This document shows positions 34,813-44,806 of a stretch of 64,000 nt of DNA, piece by piece (position 1 is the first letter of the stretch; the number at the start of each line of letters is the position of its first letter). The notes beneath the pieces are model-generated. The model saw only the letters and a program-made list of their open reading frames with translations. It did no database searches and was not told the DNA's origin. The DNA comes from GCA-2687025 sp964473525 (GTDB taxonomy: Bacteria > Poribacteria > WGA-4E > GCA-2687025). Made by a program: the position numbers and the translations under genes. The stretch spans positions 62,001-126,000 of the forward strand of contig CAYYPK010000011.1 of the NCBI GenBank assembly GCA_964473525.1, in the 5' to 3' direction.

Positions 34813-36117
34813 ATGCTGACGCTTGTGGCTTCGGTCATGTCGCTGACCGCTTCGGCCGTCGCCATCGAGGCGGACGACCAACCGATCTTCGACGCGTTCC
34901 TGACGCACGTCGCGAGCTCGGCCGCCCAGTGCACGCCGCAGCGTCTTGCTGCATTCGCGGCGCAGCCCGAGGACATCGTGTGGCAGGCGTCGAAATACGT
35001 GCGCATGCCGCTGACGGCGTACCGGCTGACCGGCGACACGGCGCACCTCGACGACTTCGTCGCGCGCGTCGGCGCCCTCTTCGACGAGTTGGAGCCGGGC
35101 CCGGACGGCTATCTGGGTTGGTACGGCTTGCCTCTCGACCTGTTCCGCCACCCCGACCACCCGAACCGTCACTCGGACGTGATACTGACCTCTTTCGTGG
35201 TCGCCGGGCTCGTCGCCGAACTGGCGGCCGAGGTCCGAGATGGCGGAGAGCTGGAAGCGCGACATGGAGGCGCCGCAGCGCGGTATCTGAACATCGCGAC
35301 AGGACACCTCGTCGAGAAATGGGACGCGCGCGAACGCTACCAGGATCTCGGCGAGCACGGCGCGGTCTACATCACGAACGCCCGGCTCGCGCCGCTCAAG
35401 TCGGACCTGACGCAGCCGCACAACAAGCACAGCAAGATCGGCGCGGCCCTCGTGAAACTCTACCGTGTCACGGGGAACGACGAGTACCTCGTGAAGGCCG
35501 CGAAGCTAGGGGCGCGGTACAAGCGCAGCCTGTCGCTCGCGGACAACCGATACCTGTGGAACTACTGGGATCCATCTGGCGTCTGGGACATCCGGCGGGA
35601 CGACCGCAACCGATGGAAGCACTGGATTGGCTCGGAGCATCGAGGCGGCTACTACTCGCTGTCGCTGTCTCAGGCTGTCCATCTCTACGAGCACGGCCTG
35701 GTGTTCGACGAAGAGGACATCGCGCGGTTCCTACGCACGCAGATGGAGGTCTGCTGGGACGGCGACCTCGAGGAACCCGCGTGGCGGCGCGTTGATGGCG
35801 AGGAGATGGATCAGTCGTACCTGTGTTCTGCTCTCGCCGCCTACGACGCCTCGCTGTATGAGATGGCATTCGGGCCCGCCGCGACGGCGCGACGCGTGCA
35901 ACAGCGGGACCACGGTTGGCACGGTGGCGTCGTCGCTGGCGGCTGGCTGGAGATGAAGTACGTCACGATCCCGCGTTGGTTGACGCCGGGCGCATCGGAT
36001 GCCGCATCCACGGAAGCGTTCCGCACGTCCGAGCGCGGTAGGCAGACGCTCGCGCGGCTGGCGTACACCGTGACAGGTGAGGGCTACGTGGCGCCCCGCC
36101 ATCCCGCCTCGGAGTAA
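34813..36117 (+). CDS. Secreted alpha/alpha-toroid protein of unknown function
   Basis: A 434-residue protein with a short signal-like N-terminus (MLTLVASVMSLTASAVAIEA). Helix-rich segments such as WQASKYVRMPLTAYRLTGDT, HSKIGAALVKLYRVTGNDEY and HRGGYYSLSLSQAVHLYEHG recur, in the style of six-hairpin toroid glycosidases and lyases (GH127/GH88/pectate families). I cannot name a family. AAGGA upstream supports ATG 34813. It is followed 5 bases later by a larger secreted protein with similar toroid-like segments, so the two may act on the same polymer outside the cytoplasm. Confidence 0.6.
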   Translation: MLTLVASVMSLTASAVAIEADDQPIFDAFLTHVASSAAQCTPQRLAAFAAQPEDIVWQASKYVRMPLTAYRLTGDTAHLDDFVARVGALFDELEPGPDGYLGWYGLPLDLFRHPDHPNRHSDVILTSFVVAGLVAELAAEVRDGGELEARHGGAAARYLNIATGHLVEKWDARERYQDLGEHGAVYITNARLAPLKSDLTQPHNKHSKIGAALVKLYRVTGNDEYLVKAAKLGARYKRSLSLADNRYLWNYWDPSGVWDIRRDDRNRWKHWIGSEHRGGYYSLSLSQAVHLYEHGLVFDEEDIARFLRTQMEVCWDGDLEEPAWRRVDGEEMDQSYLCSALAAYDASLYEMAFGPAATARRVQQRDHGWHGGVVAGGWLEMKYVTIPRWLTPGASDAASTEAFRTSERGRQTLARLAYTVTGEGYVAPRHPASE

Positions 36118-36122
36118 GTGAC

Positions 36123-39087
36123 ATGCGAGTCCGCGCGTACGGGTTACTGCTCATCGCGGCGGCCGTGTGGACCGACGCATTCGCAGCTGCTGCAACCGCG
36201 CAGATCAGGTTGCGGCCCGGCCCTGATGGCGCCGTGACGGTGCAGAAGGTCGCGGTGGAAGATTGCCGCATTGTACGGGGTTTCTGGGGCACGCCCGTGG
36301 ACGGGTCCACCCACAGCCGCGATTATCGAGGTACCGTCCGCGAATACCCCCGCACGGCGAGCGACGGCGTGGCGTACTCCTACAACGGCAACGACGGCCT
36401 GCACCTCACGCTGGCGGACGATGGAGGCTTCGACGCGATCGTGTTGCGCGGCGGGGCCGCCGCCAACGTGCACATTGACGCAGACGCGCTCGTGGAACCT
36501 TCGGACGCATTGCCCGCCGCTGCCTTCGCGGGAGGCCCCGCTACCCAGACGATCGTGGCGCCAACGCGGCAAGCCGGCACGGTCGTCAGCCTGTTCGGCG
36601 TTGCCGAAGGTGTCGTGGCGGATGTGAGTTTCTATCGGGTCACCCGCGCGGCGCCATCCGGCGGCACGGCCGAGATGATCGCGGCGGAGGCGCACCGAGC
36701 GCCTTCCTGGTCGGACCTGCCCCTCGCGCCAGAGCTGGACGCCGGAGATATCTTAGCCGCGCGGTACGCCCCGGACGTTGGCGTGGACTGGCTCCATCGC
36801 GTCGGCGCCACTCCGGCCTCGGCTGACGCTGTGGCCGCCGCGCGCCTCGCGGTGACCATCCCAGAGGGCGCCGGGGAGACGTCGTTCAGCGTGACGGTCC
36901 ATGACCCCCTGTACCCGCGGCAGGATGTCGCGCATGTCGAGTTCACGGCGCCGGGAGCCGGCGCATACGACATCACCGTCGACTGCACGGACCAGGTGCT
37001 GCTTGAGGGCGCCGTGCTATGGCTGGCCGTTGGGATGCCGAAGGGCGTTGGCGCCGAGGTCGACGCGGCGTTCGTGACCACCGGCCGCGACGAGGCGCTG
37101 GGCGAGGCGTTGGCCTGGCGCAAGCTGCTCATGCGCACGTACTTCAGCCTTCTGTCGGAGCCGCGTCCGTGGGGCGCCTATCGCGGGCAGCCCCGTGAGG
37201 AGTTCTACGCGACGAGTCGCTACGCGGCTCAGTGTCCGCGTCTGTTCGCGGCGATAGATCAGGCGTACGCGCTGGCGCCAGACGATGGTCTCGTCCGCCA
37301 ATACCGAGAGTGGGTGTATCTACGCGCGCTGCCTTGCTTCTCCGACATCGACGACCCCGCCCCGCCCCCAGAGGGCGTCCCCGCGTGGGCTTGGTACCCG
37401 CGTCTGGCATGGCTGGAGACGCGACGCATCGCGGAGTGGTGGCTAGACGAGCGGCTCGTTGAGACCGGGGAGTTCGGTGGCCGCGTGGGCGATGACACCG
37501 ACATGTACCAGCAGTACGTGGACCTGCCCTACTTCGAGAGCGACGGGGTGGCCGCGAGGTTGAAGGCCGCTGCAGCGGCTCTCGCCGAACTAGCGCAGCG
37601 GGAGAACCTGCGGCACGGGCTCAACATCCACGCGACCGACTCACTGCACGCGTACGAGGAAGGGATCAACCATCTCGCGCTCATGGCGCGGTGGTTCTAC
37701 GGCGACCCGGTATACTTCGAGCGGTGCATGGAATCCGCGCGGAACATGGAGGCGCTCACGATCCTCACGGAGGACGGTCGGCGACACTTCCGCACGACGG
37801 CTCGGATGGGCGCGGAGGACGTCGAGGCGGCCCGCGCGCCGGAAGCTGACGGGCACGCCAACCCGCTCATGTGGCACACGGCACTGCAGGTCGCTGACTA
37901 CAACCGAAACCCACGCGCGCTGGCCCTGCTCCAAGAGTGGGGCGACACGTGGCTCCGGTACCAGCGCCCGGGCGAGTGGGCGACGGCTGTCGATGTCGTG
38001 TCGGGCGAGGTGGTGGACGCCTACGAGTCGAGGCCGCTCTACGGCGGGTACAGCACGCAGGCGAGCGTCTTTACATGGCTCTTCGGCCTCACGCGCGACC
38101 CAAAGTATGTCGAGCCGTTCCTGCACTACTTCCGCCTCGGGGAAGCGCCGCACCCGGCGGCCGGCTACCTGGCGGACGTTTCCGCCCTCGGCGGCCTCGA
38201 CGGCCTGTCCGACGATGCCCAAGCCGCGCTGAGCGACAGGAACGCGGGCCTGCGCCTCGCCCTCCAGGACGACCCCGCGGCCCTCGTCATGCGGGCGATA
38301 GGTAAGGACCGCGCCACGACCGCGCAGATCACCTCACTCCGCGATGCAGCGCGTTGGCCTGACATGTACACCGACTCGCACCAGTTCACCGACCGGATCT
38401 TCCCGGACATCCAGGGGCACGCATCGCAGGCGTACCTCGGTGGTTACATGCGCCGGAACCGTATGCACCCGACGCTTGCCGTGAGTTGGGAGGGGTTCGG
38501 CACGGACTACGCGGCGGTCGTGCGCGAGAACGCCCGCGACCGGCTACGAGTGTCTGTGTACAGCTTCGCCGACGCGACCATGTCGGGAAGCATGAGTCTG
38601 TGGGCGCTCGACCACGGCCACTACCACGTGACCGCCTCCGTGGAGGGCCGCGCGCCGACGACGCGGGACGTGACGCTCGCCAAGGGGAGCCGGCTCAGAG
38701 TCGCCCTGGCGCCACGCTCCGTTACGACCGTGGAGATCACGCAGGTACGGCGACTCGANNNNNNNNNNTGACATCCACACACGCCCGGACCTCGCCGTCG
38801 CCGCGCGTGAGTTCACCGTAGCCGACGACAGCCTCATGGTACCGGTACACAACATCGGCTCGTCCGGCGCCAGCCGCGTCCGAGTAGTTCTGCGGGACGG
38901 TGGCGCCGTCGTCAGCGAAGCCATCGTTCCTCACCTCGATGCCCCAACCGATCTCCGCCCGCGCGTGGCCGTAGTCCATCTGCCGTTGAAGGGCCGGGCC
39001 GCCGCAGGCCTGACGGTCGTCGTCGATCCGGGCGGCGACTTCCCAGAAATCTACGAAGGCAACAACGCCGCCGTTGTCGCCCCGTAG
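36123..39087 (+). CDS. Large secreted protein with C-terminal CARDB-like domain, interrupted by the scaffold gap
   Basis: The gene starts at ATG 36123 with a signal peptide (AYGLLLIAAAVWTDAFAAAA). Residues to about 340 are beta-rich (SFSVTVHDPLYPRQDVAHVE). A helical toroid-like region follows (HGLNIHATDSLHAYEEGINH, YNRNPRALALLQEWGDTWLR, YGGYSTQASVFTWLFGLTRD). At 38759-38768 ten Ns stand in the sequence; a TGA just after them is an artefact of gap length. Beyond the gap another frame continues DIHTRPDLAVAAREFTV, VHNIGSSGASRVRVVLRDGG and VVVDPGGDFPEIYEGNN, a CARDB-type adhesion domain, to TAG 39085-39087. I treat both as one protein of about 988 residues. Function unknown, probably polysaccharide-related. 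Confidence 0.65.
38759..38768. other. Scaffold gap (10 Ns)
   Basis: Ten undetermined bases, likely a placeholder rather than a measured length. Coding on the two sides is in different frames, so the true gap is not 10 bases modulo 3 if the protein is intact. Confidence 0.95.
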
Positions 39088-39209
39088 GCGGTTCTCCCCC
39101 GCCGGTACGCGACAGCCTGGATGCCCATCGCGCCGCCACGCTACCATCAACACATGCCGACGCCTACGTCGCCCGGCGAACGCCCTAGCGCCACCGCAAC
39201 GGAGTGATG

Positions 39210-40286
39210 ATGGAGATCGCTATCGTGGGTCTTCCCCTGGTGGGGAAGACCAGCCTGTTCGAGGCCCTTACCGCGCGACATTCCGCCCCAGCGCCGCGTG
39301 GTTCGTCACAGGAGCCGCAACGCGCGCTCATTCGCGTAACCGACCCGAGGCTTTCGGCGCTCGCGGAAGCTTTCGCGCCGCCTAAGGTCACGGCGATGAC
39401 GGTTGAGTACGTGGACATGGGCGCCATCACGAGCGGGGCCTTTGAGAGCGGCCAGGTTACACCCGGACTCCTCGCAGCCCTGCGTGGCGCCGACGCGTTC
39501 GCGCACGTCGTACGCGCGTTCGAGAGCGACCGCGTGCCGCACATACACGACACCGTCGACCCGGCGCGCGATGCGCAAGCGCTCGAGGATGAGTTCGCGC
39601 TCGCGGACTTACAGGTGATCGAGGGTCGGCAAGAGCGCGTCGCCCGAGAGCTGCGGATTCGCAAGGACCAGGATCTCAACGTCGAGGCTGCCGTCCTCGA
39701 GCGGTGCCAGGAGGCGCTGGAAGCCGGCACGCCTCTCCGCGCTCTGGAGTTCTCCGCCGCCGAAGAGAAAGCCATCCGTGGCTACCAGTTTCTGACTCAG
39801 AAGCCGCTGATCCTCGTGGTGAACCTTGGCGAGGGCCAGGAGGACGACGGCGTCGCGTTCGCCGACCACGCCAGCCAGCCGCGAACGCGCGTCGTGCCGC
39901 TCTGCGTCGAGTTGGAGATGGAACTGGCGCAACTGTCCGAGGAGGACGCCGACACGTTTCGCGAGGACATGGGGCTGGACGGAGATCCTGCGATGGATCG
40001 CCTCGTCCACGAGTCGCATCGCGCGCTCGGGCTCACGACGTTCTACACCGTGGGCGAGAACGAAGCGCGCGCGTGGACGACTCCCGCCGGCTCAACGGCG
40101 CCGGAGGCCGCTGGGCAGATCCACACCGACCTACAGCGCGGGTTCATCAGGTCCGAGACGGCGGGATGGAACGAGCTGAGCGAGCTGGGCAGCTACGCCA
40201 AGGCCCGCCAAGCCGGGAGACTTCGCACGGAGGGCAAGGAGTACGTCGTGCAGGACGGCGACGTGCTGCTCATCCTGCACAACTGA
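39210..40286 (+). CDS. YchF-like P-loop NTPase with DUF933/TGS C-terminal domain
   Basis: A 358-residue protein. MEIAIVGLPLVGKTSLFEAL is the P-loop. FLTQKPLILVVNLGEG is the NxxE-type base-recognition region of YchF. The C-terminal HRALGLTTFYTVGENEARAW, AAGQIHTDLQRGFIRSETAG and RTEGKEYVVQDGDVLLI match the TGS/DUF933 domain closely. YchF hydrolyses ATP and binds ribosomes. The usual DxAG switch region is altered to VDMGAITSG, lacking the second glycine. GGAG lies 5 bases before ATG 39210; an ATG at 39207 and a GTG at 39204 precede it. It is convergent with dapB. Confidence 0.85.
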   Translation: MEIAIVGLPLVGKTSLFEALTARHSAPAPRGSSQEPQRALIRVTDPRLSALAEAFAPPKVTAMTVEYVDMGAITSGAFESGQVTPGLLAALRGADAFAHVVRAFESDRVPHIHDTVDPARDAQALEDEFALADLQVIEGRQERVARELRIRKDQDLNVEAAVLERCQEALEAGTPLRALEFSAAEEKAIRGYQFLTQKPLILVVNLGEGQEDDGVAFADHASQPRTRVVPLCVELEMELAQLSEEDADTFREDMGLDGDPAMDRLVHESHRALGLTTFYTVGENEARAWTTPAGSTAPEAAGQIHTDLQRGFIRSETAGWNELSELGSYAKARQAGRLRTEGKEYVVQDGDVLLILHN

Positions 40287-40316
40287 CGGTCGGGCGCCTG
40301 GTTCCCTGGGGCGAGC

Positions 40317-41129
40317 CTACTCGTCGCCGAACAGCACCTTCGTGAAGGCGTGCTTGCCGGCGGGAGCGTCCATCAGCCACCGCGCCGCGCGGATGGCTCC
40401 GTTGGCGAAGGTCTGACGGCTCTGCGCGCGATGGGTGAGTTCTACGCGTTCACCCATTCCCACGAACATCACTGTGTGATCGCCCACGATGTCCCCGCCG
40501 CGGATCGCGTGCACGCCGATCTCCTTCTCAGGCCGCGCGCCTACGATTCCCTCCCGACCGTACACGGCAACGTCGTCCACGTTGCGTCGCACACCGTCGG
40601 CGGCGGCGTTGAGTAGCGTTACAGCGGTGCCGCTGGGAGCGTCCACCTTCTGGTTGTGGTGGGCCTCGACGATCTCTATGTCGTACGGATCCCCGAGCGT
40701 CTCCGCCATCATGGCGACAGCCTTGACGAGGGCGTTGACGCCGATACTGTAGTTAGACGCCACCACGCATGGGATGCGGGCGGCCAGGTCATCCAGTTCT
40801 TCCTGCTGGGCCGCGTCGAAACCGGTCGTGGCGATCACCATGGGCACACCCGCCCCGACCGCCACGCGCAGGTTCGCAAGCGTGGCCTCCGGCAACGTGA
40901 ACTCGATGACGACGTCAGCGTCGCCTATGACGTCAGCCAGCGAGTCAGCGACCGTAACCCCGATGTCCCCGATGCCCGCCAGCACGCCAGCGTCCTGGCC
41001 GGTGGCCGGCGACCCGGGAGCGTCGACCGCGCCCACGATGGACATGCCGGTTTCACCGTGCACCGTCGCGGTTATCATCCGGCCCATGCGCCCGCCCGCG
41101 CCGTCCACCACCACTCGAATGTCGCCCAT
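40317..41129 (-). CDS. dapB: 4-hydroxy-tetrahydrodipicolinate reductase
   Basis: A 270-residue protein of normal DapB length. RVVVDGAGGRMGRMITATV is the NAD(P)-binding start; DVVIEFTLPEATLANLRVA and MVIATTGFDAAQQEELDDLA continue the Rossmann domain; VEAHHNQKVDAPSGTAVTLL is the substrate-binding signature with catalytic His and Lys. It reduces the dapA product in lysine and diaminopimelate synthesis. Start ATG 41129 is supported by homology; the frame stays open upstream to 41393 but that stretch overlaps ctaD and is not protein-like. No other dap gene is nearby. Confidence 0.93.
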   Translation of the reverse strand: MGDIRVVVDGAGGRMGRMITATVHGETGMSIVGAVDAPGSPATGQDAGVLAGIGDIGVTVADSLADVIGDADVVIEFTLPEATLANLRVAVGAGVPMVIATTGFDAAQQEELDDLAARIPCVVASNYSIGVNALVKAVAMMAETLGDPYDIEIVEAHHNQKVDAPSGTAVTLLNAAADGVRRNVDDVAVYGREGIVGARPEKEIGVHAIRGGDIVGDHTVMFVGMGERVELTHRAQSRQTFANGAIRAARWLMDAPAGKHAFTKVLFGDE

Positions 41130-41274
41130 GGACCCATCCCCTCTCGGTTCGCCACATCCAGCGCCGCGAGACAATGGTATGGCATGGGGCACAAAGGCGG
41201 TCAAGGCGATTACGCAGGCAGGCCGTGGCCTCCGCCGCTGGCTAGGCGGCGGAGGCGTACAGACCCGTGTGAGG

Positions 41275-43068
41275 CTAGTGGTCGACGACGCCCTCGACGT
41301 GCTGGTTCTGCGGCAGGTAGTCGTCCTCGGCGAGCGGATGGCTGTACTCGTACGGGCCGTGGTACACGGTTGGCGTTCTCGTGAAGTTCTCAACCGCGGG
41401 GGGCGAGGCCGTCTGCCATTCGAGGGAATTCGCCTTCCACGGGTTGTCTTCCGCGGCGCGTCCTGCCGCCAGCGAGACGACGAAGTTCACGGCGAAGAAC
41501 ACCTGCACGATTCCCAGCGCGATGGCCGAATACGTCATGACGACGTTGATCGGCTGCATCGGCTGTAGGAACTCATAGAGCGTCGGGTCGTAGATGCGGC
41601 GCATCATGCCGCCGGCGCCCAGGATGTGCATCGGGAAGAACACGCCGTTCAGGAAGACCAGCGTGGTCCAGAAGTGCACCTTGCCCCACCCCTCGTGCAG
41701 CATCCGCCCGAACATCTTGGGTACCCAGTAGTAGATGCCCGCGAAGGCGCCCATGATGCTCCCGGCGAACAGCACGTAGTGGATGTGCGCCACGATGAAG
41801 TACGTGTCGTGGATGTAGATGTCCACGGCGGTGGACGCCATGAAGATGCCGCTCAGGCCACCGATGACGAACATCGACACGAAGGCGATGGCGAACAGCA
41901 TCGCCGTGGTGTATTGGATCTGCCCGCGCCAGAGGGTACCCAGCCAGTTGAACGTCTTGATCGCGGACGGAAGCGCGATGAACATCGTCGCGACCATGAA
42001 CGTCGAGCCCATGGTCGGATTCATCCCGCTTTGGAACATGTGGTGTCCCCAGACGATGAACCCGAGACCCGCGATGCCCGAGATCGCGTACACCATCGCG
42101 CGATACCCGAAGATCGGCTTGCGCGCGAACGTCGACAGGACGTCGGAGACGATGCCCATCGCCGGCAGGATCATGATGTAGACGGCGGGATGTGAGTAGA
42201 ACCAGAACAGGTGCTGGAACAGGAGTGGCTGCCCACCGCCACGTCCTGTTTGCAGCACGTCCGATATGAACAGCGCCTTCGGCAGGAAGAAGCTCGTGCC
42301 GAGGACGCGGTCAAAGAACACGAGGATGATCGCCGCCGTCAGCACCGGGGTCGCCAACGTCGTCAGAATCGATGTGATGAAGATGGACCAGGTCGTCATC
42401 GGCATGCGGAAGAGCGACATGCCCGGCGCGCGCATGTTGAGAATGGTCGTGATGTAGTTCACCGACCCAGCCAGCGATGAGAATCCCACCAGGAGGACGG
42501 CGATCATCCAGCAGTTGATGCCGGCGCCCTCGGTGATGACGCTTAGTGGGGGATATGCGGTCCAGCCGCCGCCCGCCGCACCGCCTTCGAGGTAGAACCC
42601 AGCCATGGCGATGAGCGCCGCCGGCCAGAAGAGCAGGTAGGAGAGCATGTTGAGCTTTGGGAACGCCATGTCGCGCGCGCCGATCTGCAGCGGCACGACG
42701 AAGTTCCCAAATGCGCCCACCAGCATGGGGATGACGACGAAGAAGATCATCACGGACGCGTGCATGGTGAACGCGGCGTTGTACCCGTCTGGCAGGAGCC
42801 TTCCTTCGTACGCCATCGATCCGGGCAAGAGCTTTCCGAGCGGTATCTCGGTACCCGGCCACGCGAGTTGCCACCTCACGACAAGCGCCAACAAGCCGCC
42901 GATGATAAGGAAGAACAACGTCGTGAATAGGAACTGCCGGCCGATGACCTTGTGGTCCGTCGAGAAGATGTACTTCTTGAGGAAGCCGACCTCAACGTCG
43001 TGGTAGTGCTCCTCGTGCTCGTCGTGACCAGGGGCGTCGTGGGCGTCGTTTGTGGTGTCGTCTGCCAT
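41275..43068 (-). CDS. ctaD: Cytochrome c oxidase subunit I, A2-type (YSHPxVY)
   Basis: A 597-residue, twelve-helix heme-copper oxidase subunit I with a His/Asp/Glu-rich N-terminus (DAPGHDEHEEHYHDVEVG). Heme and copper ligands are visible: FTMHASVMIFFVVIPML, LFWFYSHPAVYIMILPAMG, WGHHMFQSGMNP and HDTYFIVAHIHYVLFAG. The CuB motif reads YSHPAVY: the D-channel glutamate of A1 enzymes is absent and a Tyr-Ser pair is present, as in A2-type oxidases of Thermus and Rhodothermus. It reduces O2 and pumps protons. Start MADDTTND (43068) is chosen because ctaC ends at 43080. Confidence 0.93.
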   Translation of the reverse strand: MADDTTNDAHDAPGHDEHEEHYHDVEVGFLKKYIFSTDHKVIGRQFLFTTLFFLIIGGLLALVVRWQLAWPGTEIPLGKLLPGSMAYEGRLLPDGYNAAFTMHASVMIFFVVIPMLVGAFGNFVVPLQIGARDMAFPKLNMLSYLLFWPAALIAMAGFYLEGGAAGGGWTAYPPLSVITEGAGINCWMIAVLLVGFSSLAGSVNYITTILNMRAPGMSLFRMPMTTWSIFITSILTTLATPVLTAAIILVFFDRVLGTSFFLPKALFISDVLQTGRGGGQPLLFQHLFWFYSHPAVYIMILPAMGIVSDVLSTFARKPIFGYRAMVYAISGIAGLGFIVWGHHMFQSGMNPTMGSTFMVATMFIALPSAIKTFNWLGTLWRGQIQYTTAMLFAIAFVSMFVIGGLSGIFMASTAVDIYIHDTYFIVAHIHYVLFAGSIMGAFAGIYYWVPKMFGRMLHEGWGKVHFWTTLVFLNGVFFPMHILGAGGMMRRIYDPTLYEFLQPMQPINVVMTYSAIALGIVQVFFAVNFVVSLAAGRAAEDNPWKANSLEWQTASPPAVENFTRTPTVYHGPYEYSHPLAEDDYLPQNQHVEGVVDH

Positions 43069-43079
43069 GGTCGCCCCTC

Positions 43080-43937
43080 CTATAGTCCAGCTGCTGGGGC
43101 CTGCTCGGCCAGCCATGTGTTGAAGGCTTCGCGCTCGTGGACGTGCACGAATCCGCGCATCTGGTAGTGCTGCATACCGCACAACTCAGCGCACGCTATC
43201 TCGAAGTCACCCACCTCCAGAGCGTCGAAGAATACGTTCACCTGCATTCCCGGCACGGCGTCCTGCTTCACCCGGAAGTCGGGCAGGAAGAACGAGTGCA
43301 GCACGTCCTTGGACGTAAGGCGCACCTGAATGGGCCGATTCACCGGCAGGTTGAGGTGGTTCAGGTCGACGATGTCGTCGGCCGACGCCGGGTCGGTTGG
43401 GTCCAGACCAATGGGGTTGGTGCCTGATACGCGCGTCACGTCGCGCCGGCCGAAGACGCCATCGGCGCCGGGATAGCGCACGTTCCACGCGAACTGTTGC
43501 GCGACGATCTCGATCACGACCGGCGCGCCCGGGCCTGTCGCGTCGCCACGGAATCCAGCCGAAGGCTTGATGCCGCCCCACACCTGCTGACTCACCAACG
43601 CCAGACCCGCGAGGAAGACCGCCGGCACCGCGGTCCACACGGCCTCGAGGCGGTTGTTGCCGTGTGTGTAGTGCGCGGTCGCCCCGGCCTTAGCCCGGTA
43701 CTTGAATAGGAAGATGACCAGCGTCGCTTGTACCACGACGAAGACGACACCCGTGACGATCAGTATGACGTAGAAGATGCGGTCGATCGGCCCGCCGTTG
43801 GTCGAGACGCTCTTCGGCAGCCACCACCCGTACCGACCGGTCGCCGATTGCGCCAGGGCCAGAGGCGCCACGCTGACAAGCGCGACGACACAGAGCCCCC
43901 AGAGCGCGCGAGTGCGCGCGCAGAGATGCCTTAGCAA
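43080..43937 (-). CDS. ctaC: Cytochrome c oxidase subunit II
   Basis: A 285-residue subunit II with a TTG start. A signal or first membrane segment (LCVVALVSVAPLALAQ) is followed by two helices (FYVILIVTGVVFVVVQATLV and AVWTAVPAVFLAGLALVS) and a cupredoxin domain. The CuA site is complete: the upstream His in LTSKDVLHSFFLPDFRVKQD and the ACAELCGMQHYQM motif. There is no C-terminal cytochrome c domain, so an external cytochrome must donate electrons. It precedes ctaD by 11 bases. No subunit III follows on this strand. Confidence 0.92.
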   Translation of the reverse strand: MLRHLCARTRALWGLCVVALVSVAPLALAQSATGRYGWWLPKSVSTNGGPIDRIFYVILIVTGVVFVVVQATLVIFLFKYRAKAGATAHYTHGNNRLEAVWTAVPAVFLAGLALVSQQVWGGIKPSAGFRGDATGPGAPVVIEIVAQQFAWNVRYPGADGVFGRRDVTRVSGTNPIGLDPTDPASADDIVDLNHLNLPVNRPIQVRLTSKDVLHSFFLPDFRVKQDAVPGMQVNVFFDALEVGDFEIACAELCGMQHYQMRGFVHVHEREAFNTWLAEQAPAAGL

Positions 43938-44806
43938 TGTCCAAACCCCCAGGAGCGCAAAGGGGCGCTCCAGGCCTTCTTAGTTGTCGTAGCGTTTCTC
44001 CTCGGACCCAGCCCCCACGCACGGCCCAAGAGGGCCGGACGTTGCCGGGCCACGAGGACACATCTTAACGCCACTGTCGCCGGAACTCAACGTCAGCGTT
44101 TCGCCCATGCGAAATCGTGGCCGTTTTCTGCGCATGTGGCCTTGCGGCCGCCGGCCGCGCTGGCTACTGGTGGCTATGTGCTCCGCGCAATGGTCGCGCT
44201 GAGTTGGATAGGAGGGCTTGACCGGGGCTCGGGACGCCCGCGTCAAGCCGCGATGCCCTCGGGGGAACACGTTGCCACACGCCCACGCCTGCCCCTGCGA
44301 CCGAGGTCGCGCCGCGCGTCCTCGCGCTCACGCGCAACTTTCCTACGCCCCAGCGCCGTCTCACGATAACATGACTACCGGTCGCGCTCCGATTCCAGTA
44401 GGCGTCGGAGGGAGAACGCGGTCAGATCAACCACGTGGGCCGCGCGCGTGTCTCACACAGCGCGAGTGGGCCCGGCAGTCCGAGCGGCGGACCCGAATCA
44501 GCTCCACCACGGCTGGGGCGTCGGACGAACCGTCCCGTCAGACTGAACACAGGACGGGCGCCGAGCGCGAGAGGCGCCATGTACGCCCGCGCGCCGGCAG
44601 CGCGCCTACAGACGCAAGGTCACGGCCCACCATGGACTTGGCCGCGCAGCAGCGCATCGCGCCACCCCAGGCAGACGCACCCATCAGCAGCATGGACGTA
44701 ACCGGCCGCCGCGCGACTCCAGCGCCGCGCGCCGACAACACGCGGGTAGGCGCCTCGTCGGGCAGCCGGCGCGTGTCGACACCTGACATCAGGGAGTAGC
44801 AGACGG
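43938..44806. other. Long divergent intergenic region between the two oxidase gene sets
   Basis: About 870 bases separate the two subunit II genes. Apart from the hairpin near 43960 I find no gene. The open frames here (for example 44218-44799 on the plus strand) are Arg/Pro-rich and have no fold-like hydrophobic pattern. No convincing promoter pair or inverted operator is visible by eye, though both operons must start here. Confidence 0.5.
43952..43971 (-). promoter_or_regulatory. Hairpin in the 5' leader of the minus-strand ctaCD operon
   Basis: GGAGCGC at 43952-43958 pairs with GCGCTCC at 43965-43971 around a 6-base loop. It lies about 14 bases upstream of the TTG start of ctaC. Its closeness to the ribosome site suggests it could influence translation, but no regulator can be named. 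Confidence 0.35.

Noticed and set aside
44218..44799. A 193-residue open frame between the oxidase operons
   Set aside because: It is Arg/Pro/Ala-rich with no hydrophobic core pattern or domain, as expected for a random frame in GC-rich DNA.
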